Origin: DRVV01 sp964487415
Lineage (GTDB): Archaea; Thermoproteota; Bathyarchaeia; Bathyarchaeales; Bathycorpusculaceae
NCBI GenBank assembly: GCA_964487415.1
Contig: CAZAPQ010000126.1
Coordinates: 6,437-70,436, forward strand
DNA: 64,000 nucleotides
Direction: 5' to 3'
Numbering within the stretch: the first letter of the stretch is position 1; each line of letters begins with the position of its first letter. The notes below the pieces were generated by a model. The model saw only the letters and a list, made by a program, of their open reading frames with translations, was not told the DNA's origin and made no database searches. Made by a program: the position numbers and the translations under genes. This document shows, piece after piece, positions 43,847-52,348 of this stretch.

Positions 43847-44665
43847 GTGCATTATGTATCCAGCTTAAGGGACTGTCTAATGGAGCTTCAATATGTCGAT
43901 GCTCACATACACCTTTCAGATGAGGAATATTCAGAAATAATTGGAGATATTGTGGAAGAAGCCAGGAAATCAAACGTCAAAGCCTTAGTTTCAAATTCTA
44001 TGGATCTGAATACAAGCATCAAAAGCATGGAATTCGCCAAAAAATATCCGCGGCTGGTTTATGCTGCTTTAGGAATTCATCCATGGAATGTAAATGTTTT
44101 AAGAGAAGATGAACTCTACAGGACTTCCGCGTTCATCCTTAAAAATCGGCGAGACGACGCAGTGGTGGCTATTGGAGAGATAGGATTAGACTTTAAATAC
44201 AAGAATATCTGGGAAAAGCAATTACATGTTCTCAACGAAATGTTACATCTGGCCGAGAGATTAGATTTGCCTGTCATAATTCACTCCCGCGGAACAACAC
44301 AGGAAATTGTTGAAATGCTTCCCTCCTACGACATTAAAAAGGTTCTATTGCACTGGTTTAGCAATCCAATACGTCTGCTATCTAAAATTATAGAAAGAGG
44401 TTACTACATAACCGAAGGCCCTCCTGCGGTATATTCTAGTAATATACGTGAAATCATTCAAAGGACACCTCTCGAAAATTTTCTAACAGAGACGGACGGA
44501 CCAGTTCGCTATTTTAAAAGTCCATTTCATGGCAAGCTGACAACCCCCGCGTTCGTTCCGATGGTTGTTCAAGCTGTGGCAGAGATAAAGAAGATGAGCG
44601 TGGCCGATGTTGCAGAAAAAGTGGTGAAGAACTTTGAGAATTTTTTCGGAGTAAGCATTGTTTAA
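43847..44665 (+). CDS. TatD-family metal-dependent hydrolase
   Basis: 272-residue amidohydrolase, presumably a deoxyribonuclease. Metal ligands appear in YVDAHIHLSDEEY (HxH), AIGEIGLDFKY, PVIIHSRGTTQ and LTETDGPVRYF. The frame opens upstream of the conserved strand; an internal ATG at 43880 (MELQYVDAHIH) would give 261 residues and may be the true start. Confidence 0.9.
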   Translation: MHYVSSLRDCLMELQYVDAHIHLSDEEYSEIIGDIVEEARKSNVKALVSNSMDLNTSIKSMEFAKKYPRLVYAALGIHPWNVNVLREDELYRTSAFILKNRRDDAVVAIGEIGLDFKYKNIWEKQLHVLNEMLHLAERLDLPVIIHSRGTTQEIVEMLPSYDIKKVLLHWFSNPIRLLSKIIERGYYITEGPPAVYSSNIREIIQRTPLENFLTETDGPVRYFKSPFHGKLTTPAFVPMVVQAVAEIKKMSVADVAEKVVKNFENFFGVSIV

Positions 44666-44785
44666 TTTTTCCATTCCGTAAATTTAACGTTAGGAACGGT
44701 AAGGTTAAATCGTACTTGCAGTTTTATGAATGTTCACCTACAACTACATGCAATCGAAGGCGAAGCCTCAGGAGGATTTAAAAGT

Positions 44786-45007
44786 TTGGGAAATGTTCGA
44801 ACGGAGCAAGTTAAACGCATAGCCAAAGAACTTATTAAAAGATTTCCAAATAGGTTCTCCAACAACTTCGAAGAAAACAAACGTGTGATTTCCCTTTTTC
44901 TGCAAGGAGCAACTCCAAGGGTGCGAAATCAGATAGCAGGGTATATAACCAGCATCTATTCTGGTATGCGATTGTCCGCGGTTAAGGCTTCGGAGAAGAA
45001 CGAGTAA
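44786..45007 (+). CDS. rps17e: 30S ribosomal protein S17e
   Basis: 73 residues. The S17e core GNVRTEQVKRIAKELIKRFPNRFSNNFEENKRVI starts at TTG 44786, with GGAGG at 44771-44775. A longer frame from ATG 44726 would add a 20-residue tail unlike the family, so it is rejected. It ends with QIAGYITSIY, a family pattern. Confidence 0.92.
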   Translation: MGNVRTEQVKRIAKELIKRFPNRFSNNFEENKRVISLFLQGATPRVRNQIAGYITSIYSGMRLSAVKASEKNE

Positions 45008-45063
45008 CATTATTAAAGTTGCATAACTCCTTATTATGAATTGTAATGTGGAGCTTGGGGATT

Positions 45064-45435
45064 ATGATTGATCAGTATAGGCGTGGATGGGCCTTAAGGT
45101 ATCTACGAGAGGCTAAAGCTGAACTTGAGGCTGCAAGAGAAATGCCATACATGGCTCAGGGACTTATTATCGAAGCCATTAGGAAGGCTAGAAATGCCAT
45201 TTATTACAGTTTAGGCGAACCATCCCTTATAGAGGGCATAGTAAGAGAGGCAGCAGAAAACATGGAGGGCAAGCTTGACCCGATTTTAAAGTGCTTAGTG
45301 GAAATGGAGGAAACTCTTCACCAATTTACATATGTAGAGGATATGGATAAAGAAAAAACTTTGAAACGGGCAAGCGCCCTTATACAATTAGCCTCAGAGA
45401 TTGTTGAAACCATAACGGGTGAAAAAGTAGACTGA
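45064..45435 (+). CDS. hypothetical helical protein (HEPN-like)
   Basis: 123 residues from ATG 45064 (the frame opens at 45046). All helix: YRRGWALRYLREAKAELEAAREM, then LIIEAIRKARNAIYYSLGEPS, the layout of HEPN or small helical archaeal proteins. The catalytic RX4-6H motif of HEPN RNases is not present. It follows rps17e by 56 bases. Confidence 0.6.
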   Translation: MIDQYRRGWALRYLREAKAELEAAREMPYMAQGLIIEAIRKARNAIYYSLGEPSLIEGIVREAAENMEGKLDPILKCLVEMEETLHQFTYVEDMDKEKTLKRASALIQLASEIVETITGEKVD

Positions 45436-45438
45436 ATG

Positions 45439-46614
45439 CTAGGAAAGCTTTTGTAGGGCATCAGATATTCGCGCCAAAGCCTCCTTTATGTTCTCAACCG
45501 AATTTGTAAACGACAGGCGTAAATGTCCTTCGCCCTGAGCTCCGAAGGCTGTTCCAGGCAAAACGGCGACACCTGCCTCGTGTAGTAGATAATCTGCAAG
45601 TTTTTGGGATGTCATTTTTGTTTCTTTTATGTTTGGGAATGCATAAAATGTTCCACGAGGTGCCTTGCACTTAATTCCCCTGACCTTACTTAATCCTGAA
45701 ACGATGATGTCTCGGCGTCGTTTAAATTCTTCAATCATCTTTCTGACGCTGTCTTGAGGTCCCCTTAAAGCCTCGATGCCTGCTACTTGTACAAAGGCGC
45801 AGGTACAAGCGTTGGAGTTTATGACAAGTTTTGTAAGAGTTTGGGCTATATCCTTTCGCATAACTCCATATCCAAGCCTCCATCCTGTCATAGCGTAAGT
45901 CTTAGAGAACCCATCCAAAATTACTGTTCTATCCTTCATCCCGGGAATAGAAGCTATGCTTTCGTGTTCTCCTTCATAGATTATTCGGCTGTAAATCTCA
46001 TCAGAAATTACTATGATGTCATCTCTGTTAGAGATACAGTCCGCTATTAGCCTCAGATCCTCTCTGGTCAAGACCCCTCCAGTTGGATTTTCTGGCGAGT
46101 TTAGTATTACCATCTTAGTTTTCTTAGTTATTTTTTCCTTAACATACTCGTGCTCTATTCTAAAGTCACGATCCTCGTTTTGAGGAATGGGCACAGGCCT
46201 CGCTCCAACGAATTTTATCAGCGACTCGTACGCTGGATATGCAGGGCTTGGATATAGAACCTCCTCGCCAGGGTTCACCAGAGCTTGTATTAAAAGAAAT
46301 AGTATTTGCTTGGCGCCTGGACCTACCACAACCTCGTCAGGGTCAACTTCGATTTTTCTGGTTTTTGAGATGTACTCCGCTATGGCTTCTCTTAACTCAA
46401 AAATTCCAGGCGCTGGAACATAGTGGGTAAATCCTTCGCGAATAGCTTTTATTGCTGCCTCTTTTATATTCTCAGGGGTATCAAAGTCAGGGTCGCCTAT
46501 CTCCATATGAATAACTTTTTTCCCACGTCTCTCCAAAGCCTTTGTCTTTGCAAGCATTTCAAAAGAAGCTTCTGTCCCTAGGTGACTTATTCTATCTGCG
46601 AACAACGGTGCCAC
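45439..46614 (-). CDS. PLP-dependent aminotransferase (aspartate aminotransferase family)
   Basis: 391 residues, fold type I class I/II. Family blocks: GDPDFDTPENIKEAA at the N-terminus, VVVGPGAKQILFLL, NSPENPTGGVL, ISDEIYSRI, the PLP lysine in DGFSKTYAMTGWRLGYG and LRLSFTNSVENI. GTG start 46614. The donor may be aspartate or another amino acid. Confidence 0.93.
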   Translation of the reverse strand: MAPLFADRISHLGTEASFEMLAKTKALERRGKKVIHMEIGDPDFDTPENIKEAAIKAIREGFTHYVPAPGIFELREAIAEYISKTRKIEVDPDEVVVGPGAKQILFLLIQALVNPGEEVLYPSPAYPAYESLIKFVGARPVPIPQNEDRDFRIEHEYVKEKITKKTKMVILNSPENPTGGVLTREDLRLIADCISNRDDIIVISDEIYSRIIYEGEHESIASIPGMKDRTVILDGFSKTYAMTGWRLGYGVMRKDIAQTLTKLVINSNACTCAFVQVAGIEALRGPQDSVRKMIEEFKRRRDIIVSGLSKVRGIKCKAPRGTFYAFPNIKETKMTSQKLADYLLHEAGVAVLPGTAFGAQGEGHLRLSFTNSVENIKEALARISDALQKLS

Positions 46615-46776
46615 TTCGACATCCCCGTTTTTAAGCCGAGTTTATGTAAAAGAAGATATTTAAGCATTCATTCATATAGTTTCCCCGGCTAAATTCGCTA
46701 ACGTAAATGGTTCAAAATTTTATAACTAGGCAATAAATTAATTCAAAAATAGCCTTTGAACATAGGAGGATTATAA

Positions 46777-47061
46777 GTGACCGTGGCTGTGAAATTTTTA
46801 GGGAGTTTCCGCAATATTGTCGGGAAGGACGAAATAAACTTGGCTATTCAGCATCCTCTCAAGTTAGAAGATTTCATTAAAACAATTATTGAGAAGTGGC
46901 CAGCATTGAAAACGGTTCTACCTGATTCGGAATTAAGCTATTTAAAAACATATAGCTTAATATTTGTTAATGGAAAGGAAGTTAGTGTCCTGAATGGCTT
47001 GGATACCATATTAAAAGATGGGGACGAGGTTGTTTTTATACCGGTTTTGCATGGAGGATGA
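46777..47061 (+). CDS. MoaD/ThiS-type ubiquitin-like protein
   Basis: 94 residues with a beta-grasp pattern (VAVKFLGSFRNIVGKDEI) and the C-terminal VVFIPVLHGG double glycine, needed for thiocarboxylation or conjugation (SAMP-like). GTG 46777 follows GGAGGA. It may serve molybdopterin synthesis with MoaE at 62005, or protein modification. Confidence 0.9.
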   Translation: MTVAVKFLGSFRNIVGKDEINLAIQHPLKLEDFIKTIIEKWPALKTVLPDSELSYLKTYSLIFVNGKEVSVLNGLDTILKDGDEVVFIPVLHGG

Positions 47062-47122
47062 CTGGAAAAGTTTATGCGGTGCAATGTTTACCACAATGTA
47101 GTAAAGCTTAATACTTAAGAGC

Positions 47123-47680
47123 ATGATTGCTTTACTGGAGAGTGGTTTGGGTAAGGCTGCTTGGCAAACTCCACTTTACATATCAGTCGCTTGGATCCTA
47201 ATGACCAGTTATCAAATGTTTACTCAGACAGCGGTTACAACATTAGTTACATACATTAACATGCTTTGGCCTCAATTGGGATCATGGCTCATATACCGCG
47301 TCGATTTGATTATCTCTGTATGCGCCTTTGCATGGGTTTTCGTCGTTTCATCAGCTATCCCAAGCATTATCCTTGGAAAGGAAAGAGGCGTGCTTCTACA
47401 GTTCGCAGTGTGTTTGATATTAACCTTTTTAGCCTTTGTAGTCTTTGACATATTGTAGTCATGGAGTGCCAGCATAGATCCTATCAGGTACTTTCTTGGT
47501 TTTGCTTTGTTGTTGAAGAATCCTTTTTCTGCGTTTGCATATCTTATCGCACCTTACGCTTTGATGATTGCCATAGACCTCCATGGTAGAAGGAAGCTTA
47601 AAAAAGAAATGGAACGACTAGAAAAGTTAACAGAGAATTATTTGCAGAATGTTATTGTTAAGCGAAATGTCCAGGAGTAA
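47123..47680 (+). CDS. membrane protein with an in-frame TAG at 47456
   Basis: The frame from ATG 47123 (or TTG 47147, with GGAG and a better distance to the TATA-like stretch) encodes about 111 codons with three hydrophobic segments and reaches TAG at 47456-47458. The same frame stays open for another 73 codons, to TAA 47678-47680, with a fourth and fifth hydrophobic segment (YFLGFALLL, AFAYLIAPYALMIAI) and a charged tail (KKEMERLEKLTENYL). No start codon with an SD is found for the second part. The TAA falls one base before the likely GTG start of the next gene. The gene is either disrupted by a nonsense mutation or read through; see findings. Confidence 0.6.
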
Positions 47681-47681
47681 A

Positions 47682-48488
47682 GTGCGAAGAAACCTGCATC
47701 CCATAATAACATTAACCACAGACTTTGGATTGTCAGATCCTTATGTTGCTGAAATGAAAGCCGTTATTTTAGGGATAAATCCAAACGCCAAAATAGTGGA
47801 CATAAGTCATCAAATAGAAAAGTTTAATGTCAGAATGGGTGCTTATATTTTAGCTTCGGCTGCACAATATTTTCCAAAGGGCACAATACATGTAGCTGTC
47901 ATAGATCCTGGTGTAGGAACAACGCGCAGTCCGCTACTCGTGGAGACAAATGATTATTTCTTCATAGGTCCTGATAATGGAGTCTTAGCCTTGGCTGTCA
48001 GCAAGCAAGGTGTAAAAAGTGTATATATGATAACTAATCCTAAATTCATGCTCCCTAAAGTATCCGCGACATTTCATGGGCGAGACCTTTTCGCACCGGC
48101 TGCAGCCTTTCTTTCAAAAGGAGTTTCCCCGCAAGAATTTGGCCCTAAAATTTGTAATATGTTTTCACCAGAATTCGCAAAGATCATTAAAATGGAAAGC
48201 CTATTTGTAGGCGAAGTTATTTACGTGGATAGTTTTGGAAACATAATCACAAATTTTACTGACGAGGATGTTAAATCAGCTGTTACTGACGGGTTTATAC
48301 ATGTTAAGCTTGGAAAAAATGAGCTAAAGCTGAAGATTTGTAAAGCCTACGCAGAGGTTGAACCATTAAAACCTCTGGCAATAATCGGAAGTCATGACTT
48401 CTTGGAGATATCGATAAACCAGGGGAATGCTGCTGAGACATTTGGAATAAAAGCTGGGGATAAGGTTACACTTTATCGCTCTTTGTAA
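47682..48488 (+). CDS. SAM hydroxide adenosyltransferase (DUF62)
   Basis: Hydrolyses SAM to adenosine and methionine. About 268 residues with TTDFGLSDPYVAEMKAVI at the N-terminus, AVIDPGVGTTRSP, FIGPDNGVLALA, FHGRDLFAPAAAFLS and VDSFGNIITNF, all DUF62 blocks. GTG 47682 is chosen, just after the TAA of the upstream ORF, with GGAG at 47674-47677; ATG 47667 and 47649 are alternatives. It overlaps the convergent nadM by 23 bases. Confidence 0.93.
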   Translation: MRRNLHPIITLTTDFGLSDPYVAEMKAVILGINPNAKIVDISHQIEKFNVRMGAYILASAAQYFPKGTIHVAVIDPGVGTTRSPLLVETNDYFFIGPDNGVLALAVSKQGVKSVYMITNPKFMLPKVSATFHGRDLFAPAAAFLSKGVSPQEFGPKICNMFSPEFAKIIKMESLFVGEVIYVDSFGNIITNFTDEDVKSAVTDGFIHVKLGKNELKLKICKAYAEVEPLKPLAIIGSHDFLEISINQGNAAETFGIKAGDKVTLYRSL

Positions 48489-48990
48489 GGTCCCTTAGCC
48501 TCCTGTCTCCCTCAATTTCTTTTATAAATTCAGCAACACTTTTCGGTACAAGTTCCTCCCAGTTTTCTCCATTTAGCATGCGTTTTCTGATCTCGGTGGC
48601 GGAGTATACCTCACGCTTATGATATTGTATCTCCTTAACCCTGTAGCCAGCCTCTATAAATAGTCTCCGGGTGAGCGGCTCATTTGAATACACAATGTCA
48701 AAGCGTGGAGTGTAACCCTCAACAACTGAAACCCAAACCATGTGTATGTGTATGTCTGGAACTGGCACAATCCAAATGCGTTTAAGGTCTATTCCTGCTT
48801 CCTCTAGGGCTCTTCTAATCATGACAATTCTTTCGCCTGTTGTGAAGGGATTTTCAATTCGATGGCTATACTGGGCGCTGCCCACAACAATTATCAGCTC
48901 GTCAACCTCATTTAAAATATCCTTTACAACGTTTAGATGTCCTAAGTGAAAAGGCTGAAACCTTCCGACGAAAAGCCCCCGTTTAACCAT
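48466..48990 (-). CDS. nadM: nicotinamide-nucleotide adenylyltransferase
   Basis: Makes NAD from NMN and ATP. 174 residues, archaeal NadM: the nucleotidyltransferase motif GRFQPFHLGHLNVV (HxGH at residues 17-20), ENPFTTGER near 47 and the C-terminal YSATEIRKRML (ISSTxxR-like). ATG 48990. Confidence 0.95.
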   Translation of the reverse strand: MVKRGLFVGRFQPFHLGHLNVVKDILNEVDELIIVVGSAQYSHRIENPFTTGERIVMIRRALEEAGIDLKRIWIVPVPDIHIHMVWVSVVEGYTPRFDIVYSNEPLTRRLFIEAGYRVKEIQYHKREVYSATEIRKRMLNGENWEELVPKSVAEFIKEIEGDRRLRDLTKSDKV

Positions 48991-49023
48991 AAATATCCCC
49001 CTTTGAGGTTAACAAGCCCATTT

Positions 49024-49671
49024 TTATTTTTTACGCCCTACAATAGACCGCTTTTTATACTTATTTAAAAGAATTTCAACAGGAAAAACCCGGATATATG
49101 CATCATCCACTGAAATGTTTTTCTCGCCGGGAAATCCTCTCTTTTCGCGGCTTAAAATCCCAAGCTTAACTTCTATGCCTTCGCCATAACCGCCTGGGGT
49201 GAAATCTGCTGCGATGACCCTATGACATGGGATAATTAACGGGAAAGGATTAGACATCATCACCTTGCCTACTGCCCTTGGGCTTCCTCCAACAGCTTCT
49301 GCAATGGAACCATACGAGGTCACATAACCTGTCGGAATTAAGGACGTAGCCCTAAGAACTCTCCTCGTATATTCTGATAGATGTTCCGCTGCTAGGTTAA
49401 AGTTTATAGAAACTTCCTTTCCATTGTAAATATCTCTAAGCGTGCTTATCACCCGCTTAGCGAATTCCGAGGTCATGTCGGAGTGTTCAAAGGGGACATT
49501 AAATGGGATTTTTGCCAGCAAATTTTGTAAAACACGCTTTTCGTTAAAGGCGAAAGCTGTTGCAAAAATTCTTCCTTCATCATAAGCAAGCCCATACCAT
49601 ACCCCATCGAGGTTTTCAACGTATAATGTTATTTCCCCGTTTTTGTCCCTCCTTATGTCTGGAACATCCAT
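49024..49671 (-). CDS. ogt: methylated-DNA-protein cysteine methyltransferase (OGT)
   Basis: Repairs O6-alkylguanine by transferring the alkyl group to its own cysteine. 215 residues with PTGYVTSYGSIAEAVGGSPRAVGKVM (DNA-binding helix) and the acceptor motif IIPCHRVIAAD near residue 155. A basic tail ends KKRSIVGRKK. It is divergent from psmB; the leader regions overlap only slightly. Confidence 0.92.
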   Translation of the reverse strand: MDVPDIRRDKNGEITLYVENLDGVWYGLAYDEGRIFATAFAFNEKRVLQNLLAKIPFNVPFEHSDMTSEFAKRVISTLRDIYNGKEVSINFNLAAEHLSEYTRRVLRATSLIPTGYVTSYGSIAEAVGGSPRAVGKVMMSNPFPLIIPCHRVIAADFTPGGYGEGIEVKLGILSREKRGFPGEKNISVDDAYIRVFPVEILLNKYKKRSIVGRKK

Positions 49672-49778
49672 CGTCTAATTCTTTTAAGCATGGAGAATGC
49701 GCAACATTAAGTTTAATAGGACGGTTTATATATGACTTTTCACCAGTGAGGGTGAAATATTTGGAAATTGGAGGACAG

Positions 49779-50381
49779 ATGCCCCAATATTTGTGGGTTC
49801 CAGGCGCCACCACAGTTGGAGTGGTGTGTAGCGACGGTGTTATACTCGCCTCTGAGAAACGCGTTTCCTATGGATATCTAGTCGTCAGCCGGGGCGGGAA
49901 GAAGGTCTTTAAGATAACTGATCGCATTGGAGCGGCGTGCGCTGGGCTTGTTTCTGATATGCAGATACTTATTCGAGAAGTTGAAGCCTACGCGAACCTG
50001 TACAGTCTAGAAGTTGGCCGATCCATTCCTGTTCGATCCGCTGCAAAGCTTATGTCAAACCTACTTTTCGCGAATAGGCTTACACCCCTGATAACTCAGA
50101 CCATCGTAGGAGGATTAGATGAGGAAGGCCCCTCCCTTTACGTGCTTGATGTATTAGGGTCTGTTATTCCCGACAAGTTTGCCGTGGTGGGTTCTGGGAC
50201 GGAGATTGCCATGGGTGTTCTAGAAGAGGGATACCGTGAAGGTTTAGACCTTAAGCAAGGAAGGGAACTTGTTGTAAGGGCAATAAAGTCCGCTATAAGC
50301 CGAGATATAATGAGCGGTGATGGCATAGACTTTTTGTTTGTAATGAAGGATGGCATTCGGGAGGAATCAATAAAATTCTAG
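49779..50381 (+). CDS. psmB: proteasome beta subunit with Ala at the Thr1 position
   Basis: 200 residues from ATG 49779, which follows GGAGG. The beta-type core ATTVGVVCSDGVILASEKRVSYGYLVVSRGGKKVFKI aligns with the archaeal beta core TTTVG. Glu17 and Lys33 are present, but the N-terminal nucleophile Thr1 is Ala. Cleavage one residue later would expose a Thr, but with shifted spacing. It resembles the inactive beta paralogues of TACK archaea, which work with a second, active beta subunit encoded elsewhere. It is upstream of the AMMECR1 gene. Confidence 0.9.
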   Translation: MPQYLWVPGATTVGVVCSDGVILASEKRVSYGYLVVSRGGKKVFKITDRIGAACAGLVSDMQILIREVEAYANLYSLEVGRSIPVRSAAKLMSNLLFANRLTPLITQTIVGGLDEEGPSLYVLDVLGSVIPDKFAVVGSGTEIAMGVLEEGYREGLDLKQGRELVVRAIKSAISRDIMSGDGIDFLFVMKDGIREESIKF

Positions 50382-50417
50382 TTTATGGTTTTTGATAATT
50401 AACCGAGGCTGTTTCCC

Positions 50418-51044
50418 GTGTCCTTTGATATTAGTCTTGAGGAAGGTATATTTCTCGTCAAACTTGCACGTGCTGCGGTTGAGGAATATCTTAAAAAACA
50501 TAGGCGCATCCATGTTCCAGAAGGCACACCAGAAAAGCTGATGCAGCCATGTGGAGTTTTTGTAACAATAAACAAAATTGAAAATGGGCAGAAGGATTTA
50601 CGGGGCTGCATAGGATACCCTTACCCAACAAATCCTTTAGCCGAGGCCGTCATAGACTCTGCAATAAGCTCCGCGACAAGCGATCCACGCTTCTATCCGC
50701 TTTCCTTAGACGAGCTTGACGGCGTAGTTTTTGAGGTAAGCGTTCTAACACCACCCCAACTAGTGGAAGTTGAGAAACCCATAGATTATCCCTCAAAAAT
50801 TAAAATTGGGCGAGACGGACTAATAATTGAGAAAGGATTTTATAAAGGATTATTGCTTCCCCAAGTTCCTATAGAATGGGGCTGGAATGAAGAGGAATTT
50901 CTCTGTCAGTGTTGCATTAAGGCTGGTCTGCCTCCAGATTGCTGGCTAATGAAAGGTACAAAAGTCTATAAATTCCAAGCCGTAATCTTTGAAGAAGAGA
51001 GTCCTGGCGGTGAGATAAAACGCAAGATCATTGAAAAAGAATAA
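50418..51044 (+). CDS. AMMECR1-domain protein
   Basis: 208 residues of the TIGR00296 family: EEGIFLVKLARAAVEEYL, PCGVFVTINKIENGQKDLRGCIGYPYP and DLRGCIGY core, EFLCQCCIKAGLPPDCW near the C-terminus. GTG 50418. The conserved cysteines hint at a catalytic or redox role, but no activity is established. Confidence 0.94.
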   Translation: MSFDISLEEGIFLVKLARAAVEEYLKKHRRIHVPEGTPEKLMQPCGVFVTINKIENGQKDLRGCIGYPYPTNPLAEAVIDSAISSATSDPRFYPLSLDELDGVVFEVSVLTPPQLVEVEKPIDYPSKIKIGRDGLIIEKGFYKGLLLPQVPIEWGWNEEEFLCQCCIKAGLPPDCWLMKGTKVYKFQAVIFEEESPGGEIKRKIIEKE

Positions 51045-51054
51045 ACTTGAGCTA

Positions 51055-52209
51055 CTATCCCCCTATCTCCTCTATGATTTTTATTGTCTTCTCCAAGCCA
51101 TTAAACCTATTGGAATACTTATTTAATCGTCGCAAATTATCTTTGAAGAACTCTCTTTCTTTCTCGATTTCCTGAATTGCATGCTTTAACTCTTCCTTAT
51201 CTTTCGCGATCAAGGCGCAGTTTAAATCTCGCAGTTTTTTGGCATTTCCGACCTGCTCGGGCTGTGTAGGAATGCAGATGCTAGGCTTCATATACTTTAT
51301 CACTTCAAAGCATGTGCTATGTCCCCCGCTGAAAATCACCATTTTGCAGTTGGCCATGAGTTCTTGGCGTTTTTCTGGAGCGAGCCACGAGTATAATGTG
51401 CAGTTTCCAATTTTTGTGCTTCTATTATTTTCCCTAGCTTCTCCGAGACTTACTATGCTTTTCACGTTCAGGCTACTTAAAACTGGGATTATAATTTGCA
51501 TGAGCCTAGTTTTTGTTCCTAAAGGGCCACTTATAGAGGCGAAAATATGTTCCTCCGATCCTTTTACTGGTGTGATATCGAAGAAAGTGCCTACAAATTC
51601 AACCCTGTCTCTTATTCCTATGTCATCCAAGTCACCGATATTATACTCGCATATTGTATAGGGCATTGGATTGTCCGGAATGATCACTTTTGAGCATTTT
51701 TTAATATAACGCTCAACGAATCTCTCTCCTGGGGTAAGTACACGAGCAAAACCATAGCGTGGTCTAATAAGGTTTGTTACGTAAATGGCTGGGATTCTCC
51801 ATCTTTGTGCTAGCCTTAACGCATGAAGATCGCCGTCCGAAATAATCAGGTTTGGCCTGATTTTTCTGATTTTACCTCTAAGATCATAGTAACGTCTTAT
51901 AGTTTCTATGGCGCTTGGCGTTTTTATTTCAAATCCCCTGTTTTCTGGATTAAAACGCGGTATTGGGAATAATATATTTAGAATAGAAGCTGAAGTAATT
52001 ATTCCATAAGAATTTTCATACCAAGCCACAGGCGTACAATGATAGACGTTTCTGAACTCCTTTCTTAGAAGCTTGTACGCCTTTCCTCCAGAATAGAAGA
52101 ACAACTCGTTTCCCTTTTCCTCCAACATCCTTCCTAGGCGCATAATTCTTGATAGGTGCCCGAGTCCAAGTTCGTTACAGCTAAGCATCAATCGCATAGT
52201 TCTTCGCAT
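51055..52209 (-). CDS. UDP-glycosyltransferase-like (MurG/UGT fold) protein
   Basis: About 384 residues. The GT-B layout: N-terminal NELGLGHLSRIMRLGRMLEEKG, IIPDNPMPYT in the linker and C-terminal FSGGHSTCFEVIKYMKPSICIPTQPEQVGNA with the HxxxxxE-like donor site. Likely transfers an activated sugar to a lipid or glycan. TTG 52224 and ATG 52197 are other starts. No signal peptide; the substrate is unknown. Confidence 0.85.
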   Translation of the reverse strand: MRRTMRLMLSCNELGLGHLSRIMRLGRMLEEKGNELFFYSGGKAYKLLRKEFRNVYHCTPVAWYENSYGIITSASILNILFPIPRFNPENRGFEIKTPSAIETIRRYYDLRGKIRKIRPNLIISDGDLHALRLAQRWRIPAIYVTNLIRPRYGFARVLTPGERFVERYIKKCSKVIIPDNPMPYTICEYNIGDLDDIGIRDRVEFVGTFFDITPVKGSEEHIFASISGPLGTKTRLMQIIIPVLSSLNVKSIVSLGEARENNRSTKIGNCTLYSWLAPEKRQELMANCKMVIFSGGHSTCFEVIKYMKPSICIPTQPEQVGNAKKLRDLNCALIAKDKEELKHAIQEIEKEREFFKDNLRRLNKYSNRFNGLEKTIKIIEEIGG

Positions 52210-52348
52210 GCATAAATTGTCCAATAAACTTATTTCAATTATCCTTACCCTTAATTAATTACTGGTAAACAGCCGTATCGCTTGAGTGTTATTGATTATG
52301 TTAGGGTCTATGGGGTCAAATTTATGGAGTAGATTCTGGTAATTATCC

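Noticed and set aside
44726..44785. Longer S17e with 20 extra N-terminal residues
   Set aside because: S17e proteins start at the equivalent of TTG 44786; GGAGG is in place there.
47456..47458. Genome-wide TAG reassignment
   Set aside because: Many ordinary genes in the window end at TAG, including mat, fen, rps26e and the thermosome, with correct C-termini.
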